Shown here: one piece after another, positions 17,235-24,405 of the stretch | How positions within the stretch are numbered: position 1 is the first letter of the stretch | Layout of the letters: the number at the start of each line of letters is the position of its first letter | Assembly (NCBI GenBank): GCA_021202895.1 | Contig: JAJQCE010000004.1 | Span: forward strand, 139,219-203,211 | Direction: 5' to 3' | DNA: 63,993 nucleotides | DNA from: Ruminococcus sp. | Lineage (GTDB): Bacteria; Bacillota; Clostridia; Oscillospirales; Ruminococcaceae | Notes under the pieces: model-generated | The model's input: only the letters and a program-made list of their open reading frames with translations | Told to the model about the DNA's origin: nothing | Database searches by the model: none | Translations under genes and position numbers: made by a program

Positions 17235-18737
17235 ATGAGCAAAAATTTTAAGAACACACCTGATATTAAGGTGGCGATTGCGGCTGTTTCGAGGGATTGC
17301 TTTCCTAAGTCGCTTTCGCAAAGCCGCAGAGAAGCGGTGGTTGGTCAGATAAGGTCAAAGTACCCTGACGATGTGATTTACGAATGTCCGACTGTGATTG
17401 AAAACGAGCTTGATATGAGGCAGGCACTGACGCAGATTAACGAGGCAGGGTGTAATGCGCTTGTCGTTTATCTTGGAAATTTTGGACCCGAAAGCTCGGA
17501 AACGCTGTTGGCTAAGTACTTTGACGGAGCGGTTATGTTTATTGCGGCGGCGGAGGACGACTGCGGAGGTGCGCTGATTGATAACAGAGGCGACGCCTAT
17601 TGTGGAATGTTAAATGCTTCATACAATTTAAAGTTGCGTGGAGTGAAAGCCTACATTCCTGAATATCCTGTGGCTACAGCTTCGCAGGCGGCTGAAGAGA
17701 TTCACGGCTTTATTCCGATAGCAAGAGCGATTGTCGGACTTAGAAATCTGAAAATAATCACGTTCGGACCTCGTCCGCAGGACTTTTTAGCCTGCAACGC
17801 ACCGATTGCCAGACTGTACGATTTAGGTGTGGAAATTGAGGAAAATTCCGAGCTTGATTTGTATGCGGCATTTAACGAGCATGAAAACGATGAGAGAATC
17901 GGCGCAGTTGTGCAGGAAATGGAGCTTGAGCTTGGAAATGGAAACAGGATGGCTGGGATTTTGCCGAAGCTGGTGCAGTACGAGCTGACCTTGCTTGACT
18001 GGGCGCAGGAGCATAAGGGTGAGAGAAGCTTTGTTGCGTTTGCAAACAAGTGCTGGCCGTCTTTTCAGACGCAGTTCGGCTTTGTACCTTGCTATGTAAA
18101 CGGCAGGCTGGGCGCAAAGGGTATACCCGTAGCCTGCGAGGTGGACATTTACGGAGCGCTGAGCGAATACATAGGCGAGTGCGTGTCGGACGATGTCGTC
18201 ACACTGCTTGACATAAACAACACTGTGCCAGGCGACATTTACAGAGAAGAAATTGAGGGAAAATTTAACTACACACAGCGAGACACATTTATGGGCTTCC
18301 ACTGCGGAAACGGCTCGCATTGCATAATGCAAAGCCCTGAGATGAAGTTCCAGAGAATCATGCACAGAAGCCTTGAGCCTGACAGAGAGCCTGACATTTC
18401 AAGAGGCACGCTTGAGGGCGACATAAAGCCTGGTGAAATCACCTTTTTCAGGCTGCAATCAACCGCCGATGCGGAGCTTAAAGCCTATGCGGCGCAAGGT
18501 GAAATTCTCCCCGTTGCGACACGCTCTTTTGGCACGATTGGCATTTTTGCAATCAAGGAAATGGGAAGATTTTACAGATATGTGCTGATTGAAAAGGGCT
18601 ATCCGCACCATGGTTCGGTGGTATTCGGTCACTACGGCAAGGAGCTTTTCGAGGTGCTGAAATACTTAGACGTTGCCGACAGAGAGTACAACCACTCCGC
18701 AGGTGCGATGTACAGGGAGGAAAATCCGTACAAATAG
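17235..18737 (+). CDS. L-fucose/L-arabinose isomerase-family protein
   Basis: A 500-residue cytoplasmic protein with the fold of the FucI/AraA isomerases, which interconvert aldoses and ketoses with a Mn2+ ion. The segments VIENELDMRQALTQINEAGCNALVVYLGNFGPES, ITFGPRPQDFLACNAPI, LDINNTVPGD and MGFHCGNGSHCIM match the family layout of two Rossmann-like domains and a C-terminal active-site domain. The natural sugar cannot be told. The start follows AGGAGCTG. Neighbours are an SDR and a thioesterase, not a sugar transporter or kinase. Confidence 0.82.
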   Translation: MSKNFKNTPDIKVAIAAVSRDCFPKSLSQSRREAVVGQIRSKYPDDVIYECPTVIENELDMRQALTQINEAGCNALVVYLGNFGPESSETLLAKYFDGAVMFIAAAEDDCGGALIDNRGDAYCGMLNASYNLKLRGVKAYIPEYPVATASQAAEEIHGFIPIARAIVGLRNLKIITFGPRPQDFLACNAPIARLYDLGVEIEENSELDLYAAFNEHENDERIGAVVQEMELELGNGNRMAGILPKLVQYELTLLDWAQEHKGERSFVAFANKCWPSFQTQFGFVPCYVNGRLGAKGIPVACEVDIYGALSEYIGECVSDDVVTLLDINNTVPGDIYREEIEGKFNYTQRDTFMGFHCGNGSHCIMQSPEMKFQRIMHRSLEPDREPDISRGTLEGDIKPGEITFFRLQSTADAELKAYAAQGEILPVATRSFGTIGIFAIKEMGRFYRYVLIEKGYPHHGSVVFGHYGKELFEVLKYLDVADREYNHSAGAMYREENPYK

Positions 18738-18800
18738 ATTGAACTGATTATCAATTTAGAGCAAGCTTAAACATAAGTGCCAAAAGCAGGAGATGAGCAT

Positions 18801-19535
18801 ATGGGAAAAACTGCCTTAATTACGGGTGCTTCGGGGGAAATCGGAGCGGCGACGGCTTTGCAGCTTGCACACGACGGCTTCGACATCTGCGCCTGCTATT
18901 TTGAGAATGAAAAGCGTGCAAATGAGCTTGTCGGCGAGATTAAAAGCCTTGAGCGAGGGTCGGCGGCAGTGCGGCTTGACCTTACAAGTGCGAACTCGAT
19001 TGAGCAAGCCCACAGCGGCTGCTGTGAAGCTTTAGGCGAGCCTGCGGTACTGGTAAACTGTGCAGGGTGTGAATCCGTAGGATTGTTCACTGATTTAACT
19101 GACGAGGAGCTAGAGAGGGTTTTTGAGGTGAATTTGCTCGGAGCGATGAGGCTTACAAGGACTGTGATTAAATCAATGCTAAGGCAACACGGCGGCTATG
19201 TTGTAAATGTAGCGAGCGTGTGGGGAGAGGTCGGAGCCTCCTGCGAAACGGCATATTCTGCGGCAAAGGCAGGGCTTATCGGCTTCACAAAGTCGCTTGC
19301 AAAGGAGTGCGCACCGAGCGGAGTGCGGATAAATTGCGTTTCACCAGGCTTTATCGACACGAAAATGAACGCATTTTTAAGCAAAGATGAACGTGCAGAT
19401 TTAATCGAGCAGATTCCCTTGAGAAGAGCTGGCACTACGCAGGACGTTGCAAATGCGGTGAGCTTTCTAGTTTCAGGAAAAGCCGACTACATCTGCGGTC
19501 AGGTGCTGAGGGTTGACGGACTTTGGATTGATTAG
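18801..19535 (+). CDS. Short-chain dehydrogenase/reductase (FabG-like)
   Basis: The start at 18801 (MGKTALITGASGEIG) follows AGGAGAT. The 244-residue protein has the nucleotide-binding TGxxxGIG-type motif TGASGEIG, NCAG (residues ~84-87), and the catalytic Ser and YxxxK (ASVWGEVGASCETAYSAAKAG). The C-terminus CVSPGFIDTKMNAF and CGQVLRVDGLW are FabG-like. It is probably a 3-oxoacyl-ACP or secondary-alcohol reductase using NADP(H). Its place between the isomerase and an acyl-CoA thioesterase does not settle the substrate. Confidence 0.88.
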   Translation: MGKTALITGASGEIGAATALQLAHDGFDICACYFENEKRANELVGEIKSLERGSAAVRLDLTSANSIEQAHSGCCEALGEPAVLVNCAGCESVGLFTDLTDEELERVFEVNLLGAMRLTRTVIKSMLRQHGGYVVNVASVWGEVGASCETAYSAAKAGLIGFTKSLAKECAPSGVRINCVSPGFIDTKMNAFLSKDERADLIEQIPLRRAGTTQDVANAVSFLVSGKADYICGQVLRVDGLWID

Positions 19536-19595
19536 TTCTAAGAATTAAAATATTTATTCTATTGGCTTTGTATCAGCTGATAAAAGAGGTGGAAT

Positions 19596-19994
19596 ATGAT
19601 TTACACTCACGTTGTGCAATATTATGAAACAGACAAAATGCAGATTGTTCACCATTCAAACTATGTTCGCTGGATGGAGGAGGCGAGGGTTTTCTTTCTC
19701 GACAAAATCGGTGCGTCCTTTGTCACACTTGAAGAGATGGGGATTTTAAGCCCGGTTTTGGAGGTTAGCTGTAGGTATTTAAGCAGCATTCGATTCGGCG
19801 AAAGCGTTGATATTGACGTGAATATTACTGAATTTAAGGGGACTAGGCTTTTCGTTGAATACAAAATGACAAACCACTCAACAAACGAGCTTGTCTGCAC
19901 GGCGAACAGCACGCACTGCTTCACATTTGACGGCAGAGTGGTAAATCTGAAGAAAAAATTTCCTGAGATATATAAGAATTTTAAGGTTGAATAG
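19596..19994 (+). CDS. Hotdog-fold acyl-CoA thioesterase (YbgC/FadM-like)
   Basis: A 132-residue 4-hydroxybenzoyl-CoA-thioesterase-type protein that hydrolyses acyl-CoA thioesters. The N-terminal motif YYETDKMQIVHHSNYVRWMEEAR contains the catalytic Asp and the D-x-M-x-I-V-H-H-S-N-Y signature, and the length is that of the family. The start follows AGAGGTGG. It follows the SDR by 60 bases on the same strand, so the two may be co-transcribed. Confidence 0.9.
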   Translation: MIYTHVVQYYETDKMQIVHHSNYVRWMEEARVFFLDKIGASFVTLEEMGILSPVLEVSCRYLSSIRFGESVDIDVNITEFKGTRLFVEYKMTNHSTNELVCTANSTHCFTFDGRVVNLKKKFPEIYKNFKVE

Positions 19995-20161
19995 ATTGAT
20001 ACCAAAATCGCAAGCTCACGCTGCTTTTTTATCTTTTGATTAGGCTCAACTGATTACGTAGGCTGTGTGATTTGGTCGTTGGTATGCTTGCTTGCCTTGA
20101 AGCTCAAATGAGACTTAAAAGAGAGAATAAAGAAAAGAATTTTAATAAGGAGTGAATGAAT

Positions 20162-21016
20162 ATGTTTGATTACATGGAATATAAGCTGTCGGGCGGTGAA
20201 ACACCTGGTGATCATTCGTTTGGCGACAGCTATGACAATGGTGATTTTGGCTATGAGGAACGTGACGATTTAGATTTTGATTATGACGATGAGGAGCGTG
20301 ACGATTCAGCTTTTGATGATGATGATTTTAGCTATGATGACGTGAGAATTCGTGTGCCAAATTTCAAGCTTCCACCTCCACTATCGTCAAGACCTTCAAA
20401 AGCGCAATCTGCTGGCAATTTAGTTTCAGACGATAAAACTTTTAATGTTTCATCTACTGGCAAGCAGAAGCTTAGCAATATCGACAGCCAATCGTATCCC
20501 TCAGATACCACACCTGCGCTAACGCAGACACTGCCGAAAAACAGCGAGAGCAGAGCTATAGCGTCAGAAACCGCACCTGCGCCAACGCAGACTGTAAAAG
20601 CAAGTGGCTTAAAATGGAAAGGGTTAATAATAAGCTTAATCACTTTACCATTTGGCTTGTACATATTTTATCAAGCTATATTGCAGTCTAATCAGTCAAT
20701 AATTTTTGGAGCATTTGCAATTCTGGCGGTCATCAGCGTGCTTGAAGCACTTATAATTGTTTGCTCGGGTAAGTTAAATGAAGCTAACGCTCAATATGAT
20801 TCGTCCAAAGGTTTAGTCAGGTTTTTTAATGAAATGTTTATTTATACCTCTTTATTTGTGCCGCTTATTGTCCTTTTGACTGTGCTTGTGCTTGCTTGTG
20901 GCATAGAGGAGCAAATTGCCGACCCTGATAATTTGTTTATATTTTCATTAAGCTTAGCGGTATATTTAGGTTTTGCAGCTTCAGCAATAGGCAGGTTTAT
21001 TTGCTCAAAATATTGA
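20162..21016 (+). CDS. Uncharacterised four-helix membrane protein with acidic N-terminus
   Basis: The start at 20162 is preferred to 20156 because AAGGAG then has nine-base spacing. The 284-residue protein has an Asp-rich disordered N-terminal half (DDLDFDYDDEERDDSAFDDD) and a short repeat around PAPTQT/PALTQT. Four hydrophobic segments follow (LIISLITLPFGLYIFYQAIL, IIFGAFAILAVISVLEALII, LFVPLIVLLTVLVLACGI, LFIFSLSLAVYLGFAASAIG). I do not recognise a family, and no enzyme motif is visible. Confidence 0.7.
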   Translation: MFDYMEYKLSGGETPGDHSFGDSYDNGDFGYEERDDLDFDYDDEERDDSAFDDDDFSYDDVRIRVPNFKLPPPLSSRPSKAQSAGNLVSDDKTFNVSSTGKQKLSNIDSQSYPSDTTPALTQTLPKNSESRAIASETAPAPTQTVKASGLKWKGLIISLITLPFGLYIFYQAILQSNQSIIFGAFAILAVISVLEALIIVCSGKLNEANAQYDSSKGLVRFFNEMFIYTSLFVPLIVLLTVLVLACGIEEQIADPDNLFIFSLSLAVYLGFAASAIGRFICSKY

Positions 21017-21133
21017 AAATATAGTGTAAGCTCTTGCTTTTTTGCAGCTGACGCAATTGTCAGGCATTTTAACAAATCGAGTCTTGACGAGGATTCTAAG
21101 AGCGAATTGAAAGAGGAATAGGGAGGAAATTTT

Positions 21134-22411
21134 ATGGAGTATATTATTTTAGCTTGCGTACTTGTGTTGATAGCGCTTTGCTGCGTTATTTTGGTTAAAT
21201 TTAATGGTGTTGGCAGGAGCGGCGGCTCTGATGAGGAGATTGCAAAGCTTAGCGAGCAGCTTTTTAATGCCAACAAACGCACGCTTGACGAGCAGAGCCG
21301 CCTTCGCACTGAGCTTTCGTCAACTGTGACGGCTTCTGTTTCACATCTGGGTGATAGCTTGCGTGACGAACAATTTAAGCAATCGAAATCTCTTGAGGCG
21401 AGAATTAAGGCCGTGGAGGGCGAGCTTGACAAGATTCGTCTTGAAACTCTTGGCACGCTTGAGAAAATCAGGGTTGACAACAACGTTAGCATGGAGAAAA
21501 TCAGGTCGGAGAACCGAGAGAGCCTTGACAAGATAAACGGCACTGTCAACGAGAAGCTGCAAAAGACGCTTGACGACAAAATTTCACGCTCATTTGAAGC
21601 GGTGAACAAGCGGCTTGCGGAGGTTTACGAGGGCTTAGGCGAGATGAAAAATGTGGCGAGCGGCGTAAGCGACCTCAAAAATGTGCTTTCAAACGTCAAA
21701 ACGAGGGGAATTATGGGAGAAATCCAGCTTGCTTCTATTCTCTCGGAAATTTTAGCTCCTGAGCAGTACGATGAGCAGATTCCCGTTTCGCCGAAAGCAA
21801 AGGAACGAGTTGATTTTGCTGTTAAGCTTCCCGGCACAGGCGATGGCGACGGAGTACTTTTGCCGATCGATTCAAAGTTCCCTGGCGACAGCTATGCGAA
21901 TCTGCTTGAAGCCTATGAAAACGGCGACAGCGAGGAGATTAAGCGCCGCCGTTCGCTGCTCATTTCAGAGCTTAAGAGCTGTGCCAAGAGCATTCGAGAC
22001 AAGTACATAGCGCCTCCCTACACGACAGATTTTGCGATAATGTTCCTGCCGTTTGAGGGACTTTATGCCGAAGCGGTAAATCTTGGCATGGTAGAGGAGC
22101 TTCAGCGGCTTTACAAGGTAAACATTGCGGGACCGTCCACTACGGCGGCGATGCTAAACAGTCTGCAAATGGGCTTTCGCACCCTTGCGATACAGAAAAA
22201 GAGCGGCGAGGTCTGGAAGGTGCTTGAGGAAGCAAAGAAGGAATTTTCGCAGTTTGAAAGCGTCCTTGACAAGACACGTGACAGGCTTCGTCAGGCGGAC
22301 GAGGAGCTTGACAAGCTTATAGGCACGAGAACGAGAGCGATTAACCGCAAGCTCAAGGATGTAGCAATGATTGAAACGGAGCAAATAGGAGGTGAGAACA
22401 ATGAAATTTAA
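21134..22411 (+). CDS. rmuC: DNA recombination protein RmuC
   Basis: A 425-residue protein of the RmuC family, predicted to limit recombination at inverted repeats. It has one N-terminal membrane helix (IILACVLVLIALCCVILV), a long coiled coil (about residues 35-170), and a nuclease-like core with the family signatures GIMGEIQLASILSEILAPEQY, LPIDSKFPGDSY and MFLPFEGLYAEA, arranged as a PD-(D/E)xK-type fold. The start follows AGGGAGG. The stop overlaps the start of the next small gene by 11 bases. Confidence 0.94.
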   Translation: MEYIILACVLVLIALCCVILVKFNGVGRSGGSDEEIAKLSEQLFNANKRTLDEQSRLRTELSSTVTASVSHLGDSLRDEQFKQSKSLEARIKAVEGELDKIRLETLGTLEKIRVDNNVSMEKIRSENRESLDKINGTVNEKLQKTLDDKISRSFEAVNKRLAEVYEGLGEMKNVASGVSDLKNVLSNVKTRGIMGEIQLASILSEILAPEQYDEQIPVSPKAKERVDFAVKLPGTGDGDGVLLPIDSKFPGDSYANLLEAYENGDSEEIKRRRSLLISELKSCAKSIRDKYIAPPYTTDFAIMFLPFEGLYAEAVNLGMVEELQRLYKVNIAGPSTTAAMLNSLQMGFRTLAIQKKSGEVWKVLEEAKKEFSQFESVLDKTRDRLRQADEELDKLIGTRTRAINRKLKDVAMIETEQIGGENNEI

Positions 22412-22688
22412 GCTGACAGTAAAGCAGAAGTTAAGCATGTCGCAGTTCGGCGATTCACAGCCTCTGACTAACCTAAGTCCCGACGGCAGCTTTGAAGCGG
22501 ACAATATAGGCTTTGCACGCCGTGATTCCAATGCGCACATTCGTGCGTGGGTAGAGGGCAGCGGCATGAAGCTTCGCACTCAAAAGGACTGGCAAAAGAA
22601 CCCTAAGAGCAAGCTTCTTGAAAAGGAGGTTATGGTTCAGGATGGCGCACACCCTGCGAGCTACATTTTTACGCTCGAACAGTGCTGA
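22401..22688 (+). CDS. Small conserved-looking protein after rmuC
   Basis: A 95-residue protein starting at 22401 (MKFKLTVKQKLSMSQFGDS) behind a strong AGGAGGTGAG. It overlaps the rmuC end and ends just before an intrinsic terminator, so it is the last gene of that transcript. It is hydrophilic, with no membrane segment or Cys motif. I do not recognise the family. Confidence 0.7.
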   Translation: MKFKLTVKQKLSMSQFGDSQPLTNLSPDGSFEADNIGFARRDSNAHIRAWVEGSGMKLRTQKDWQKNPKSKLLEKEVMVQDGAHPASYIFTLEQC

Positions 22689-22716
22689 AATTTGTGCGAA
22701 TTATTAAATAACTGTG

Positions 22717-22753
22717 AAATCTCCTGCCGAACTATTGACAGGAGATTTTTTTT
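22717..22753 (+). terminator. Terminator overlapping the tRNA-Arg promoter
   Basis: AAATCTCCTG (22717-22726) pairs perfectly with CAGGAGATTT (22739-22748) and runs into T8. The -35 box TTGACA (22735-22740) of the tRNA promoter ends inside the 3' arm. Confidence 0.85.
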
Positions 22754-22763
22754 GTGGTATAAT
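22735..22763 (+). promoter_or_regulatory. tRNA-Arg promoter
   Basis: TTGACA (22735-22740), a 17-base spacer and TATAAT (22758-22763): a perfect vegetative promoter 22 bases before the tRNA. Confidence 0.85.
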
Positions 22764-22784
22764 AACAAAGTTGAAAATAGTTTT

Positions 22785-22858
22785 GCGCTGCTAGCTCAGT
22801 TGGATAGAGTGACTGGCTACGAACCAGTAGGTCAGGGGTTCGAATCCCTTGCGGCGCG
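22785..22858 (+). tRNA. tRNA-Arg (ACG)
   Basis: The acceptor GCGCTGC pairs with GCGGCGC (one G-U), the D arm is GCTCAGTTGGATAGAGT, the anticodon stem is ACTGG/CCAGT with loop CTACGAA (anticodon ACG, A34 expected to become inosine), and the T arm contains GGTTCGAATCC. The discriminator is G and no CCA is encoded. Confidence 0.95.
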
Positions 22859-22927
22859 TCGGGACAGACACGAACAAAAGATATAGCTTTTCATGATGTT
22901 TTTGCTGCGCAAAAACCGTCTGCCCTA

Positions 22928-22988
22928 AGAGTTTGACTTTTGAAGTCTAAACGACTTCAATTCTGCTTCGCAGAACCAGTCAAACTCT
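22928..22988 (+). other. Predicted three-way-junction RNA/DNA structure
   Basis: AGAGTTTGACT (22928-22938) pairs perfectly with AGTCAAACTCT (22978-22988). Inside it are two further perfect hairpins: TTGAAGTC/GACTTCAA (about 22940-22960) and TTCTGC/GCAGAA (22961-22975). All three stems are uninterrupted, which is unlikely by chance. Confidence 0.5.
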
Positions 22989-23017
22989 CCCTATTTTGGA
23001 TTGGACGGACACTGGAC

Positions 23018-23043
23018 GGGCTCGAACTTTTGTTCGGGCTTTT
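23018..23043 (+). terminator. Possible terminator of the tRNA-Arg transcript
   Basis: GGCTCGAAC and GTTCGGGCT pair (with G-U) around TTTT and are followed by TTT. It lies 160 bases past the tRNA, so the transcript would include the three-way junction. Confidence 0.45.
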
Positions 23044-23535
23044 GCTTTGTTATGCCCGCCTGTAAGAACTTTTGTACCATGTTCTTACCGCTGTTCGCCC
23101 TAGGAGTTTTGCTTCTATCTTTGCTTGCAAGCCCTAAGCGTTTGCTTCGCATTTGATTTATAGAGTGAAAAGCTCGAGCGAAAGCTAGAAATTTGATTTT
23201 TTACTTTTTGTGCGCTTAAGAACTCTTGCTCTGAATGGAACAAGGGTTCTTAGTGCTGTCGGGCATTGGTTTACTTCAAGGCAGGCTCAAGCAGGCGAGC
23301 TTATTGCGCATTGCTTCGCTTTAAAAGTGAATTGCTTAGCTTGACTATCATGTACTTATGCTTGATAATCCCCGACTTTAGCTTGACTGGGCTCTAACTG
23401 ATGTTAGGACTTTTCTTGCTGCTTAAGCGGATGTGCCGCCTTAAAAAGAAGCTTTAAAAGAGCAGGTCACTGTGTTTATGGGTTTGATTGTGTTTCGATT
23501 GTGCTGGAAAAAATCGAATTTTTTTAAAATATGGC

Positions 23536-23564
23536 TTGACAAACGCTATGTAATGTGTTATAAT
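23536..23564 (+). promoter_or_regulatory. Consensus promoter of a short non-coding transcript
   Basis: TTGACA (23536-23541), exactly 17 bases, TATAAT (23559-23564): a perfect consensus promoter with no gene start within 450 bases downstream. Confidence 0.75.
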
Positions 23565-23570
23565 AAAACT

Positions 23571-23670
23571 GGAAGAAAAAATACTGTTCGCTCACCGTTG
23601 GCGATTAACAAATGAACGTGTTAAAAATATCGTTACTTCAATGGGGCAGCATTTTAGTGCGGCTTTTTTG
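23571..23670 (+). ncRNA. Candidate ~100-nt small RNA
   Basis: The transcript of the consensus promoter would start near 23571. It reaches a terminator-like hairpin (GCAGCA/TGCGGC with one mismatch, followed by TTTTTT) at about 23646-23670. An internal CGCTCACCGTTGGCG hairpin is possible. A 19-codon open frame (MNVLKISLLQWGSILVRLF) lies inside but lacks a ribosome site. I do not recognise a known RNA family. Confidence 0.35.
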
Positions 23671-23743
23671 ATTTTTATTGAAAATTTGGATTTATTTGTA
23701 GGCGGATTTTAAAATAAATAGGCACATTATTCACAAAAATGCC

Positions 23744-23772
23744 TTGACTTGAAGTGGCTTTTATGTTATCAT
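23744..23772 (+). promoter_or_regulatory. Promoter of the V-ATPase operon
   Basis: TTGACT (23744-23749), a 17-base spacer and TATCAT (23767-23772). It is the nearest good promoter to the operon and would give a 5' leader of about 280 bases. Confidence 0.6.
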
Positions 23773-23779
23773 ATGTTTT

Positions 23780-24057
23780 GGGAATATCTAATTTTGGATA
23801 TTAAATTTCCAAGCAGAAATATTTTCCGAAATTTTGCTTGTAATGTTTAAAAATTACACATTTGCAGATGTTTAACCGTTAAGGTGTGTGAGGCAAAATG
23901 GTATTATTTATTTTGAAATTAAAATAGTCTGACAGAATTTTTCATTGCTTTTGAAGCTGAGGAATACTTTTATAGAAAAGCTGCGATACTATCAGTAAAC
24001 ATATGCGGCGAAAAACAAACGGGATTTATCAGTCTGAATTGCAAAGGAGGGCGTTAT
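23780..24057 (+). promoter_or_regulatory. Long 5' leader of the V-ATPase operon
   Basis: About 280 bases lie between the predicted start of transcription and the first gene, with short pairings such as AGCAGAAAT...ATTTTGCTT near the start. Such a long leader on an ion-pump operon suggests RNA-level control. I could not match it to a known riboswitch consensus; a Na+-sensing element is only a hypothesis. Confidence 0.3.
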
Positions 24058-24405
24058 ATGGCTCAGGAAACTGTAAATGAGGTTTTAGCGGCGGAAAGGG
24101 CTGCGCAGGAGCGGATTAAAGCGGCTAGGCTTGAGGGTCAGCGTCAGGAGGAGCTGGCTCATGAATATGCCGAGAAGCAGGTGCGGCTGCGCATAGATGA
24201 AGCGAAAGCCGAAGAGGAAAGAATGAGAGGCTTTATTCTTGCCAAGGTAAGCAAGGTTCAAAAGGAGCAGCTTGACAACTGCCAGAAGGAGCTTTTCAGG
24301 CTTGACAGCTTGGCGGCTGTACGTATGGACGACGCTGTAAATAAAATAATTTTGACGCTTTTTGACAAAAACGGTGCTGAAAAGGAGCTGTCGAAAAATG
24401 GCTAA
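24058..24405 (+). CDS. ntpF: V-type ATPase peripheral-stalk subunit (G/H type)
   Basis: A 115-residue, almost wholly helical protein (AAERAAQERIKAARLEGQRQEELAHEYAEKQ) rich in Ala, Glu, Arg and Lys, as in the stalk subunits that pair with subunit E. The first position of the operon matches ntpF of the Enterococcus hirae ntp operon; the symbol follows that scheme. It starts behind AAAGGAGGGCG and overlaps the next gene by eight bases. Confidence 0.85.
   Translation: MAQETVNEVLAAERAAQERIKAARLEGQRQEELAHEYAEKQVRLRIDEAKAEEERMRGFILAKVSKVQKEQLDNCQKELFRLDSLAAVRMDDAVNKIILTLFDKNGAEKELSKNG

Larger units (their letters stand above)
22859..23530. other. Hairpin-rich non-coding stretch after tRNA-Arg
   Basis: About 670 bases without a credible gene. 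It holds a perfect three-way-junction fold (22928-22988), a terminator-like hairpin (23018-23043), and two hairpins with the core TAAGAAC/GTTCTTA (23062-23088 and 23217-23252). One of those cores recurs before rarA at 40915. The rest is low-complexity AT/CT sequence. Confidence 0.6.
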
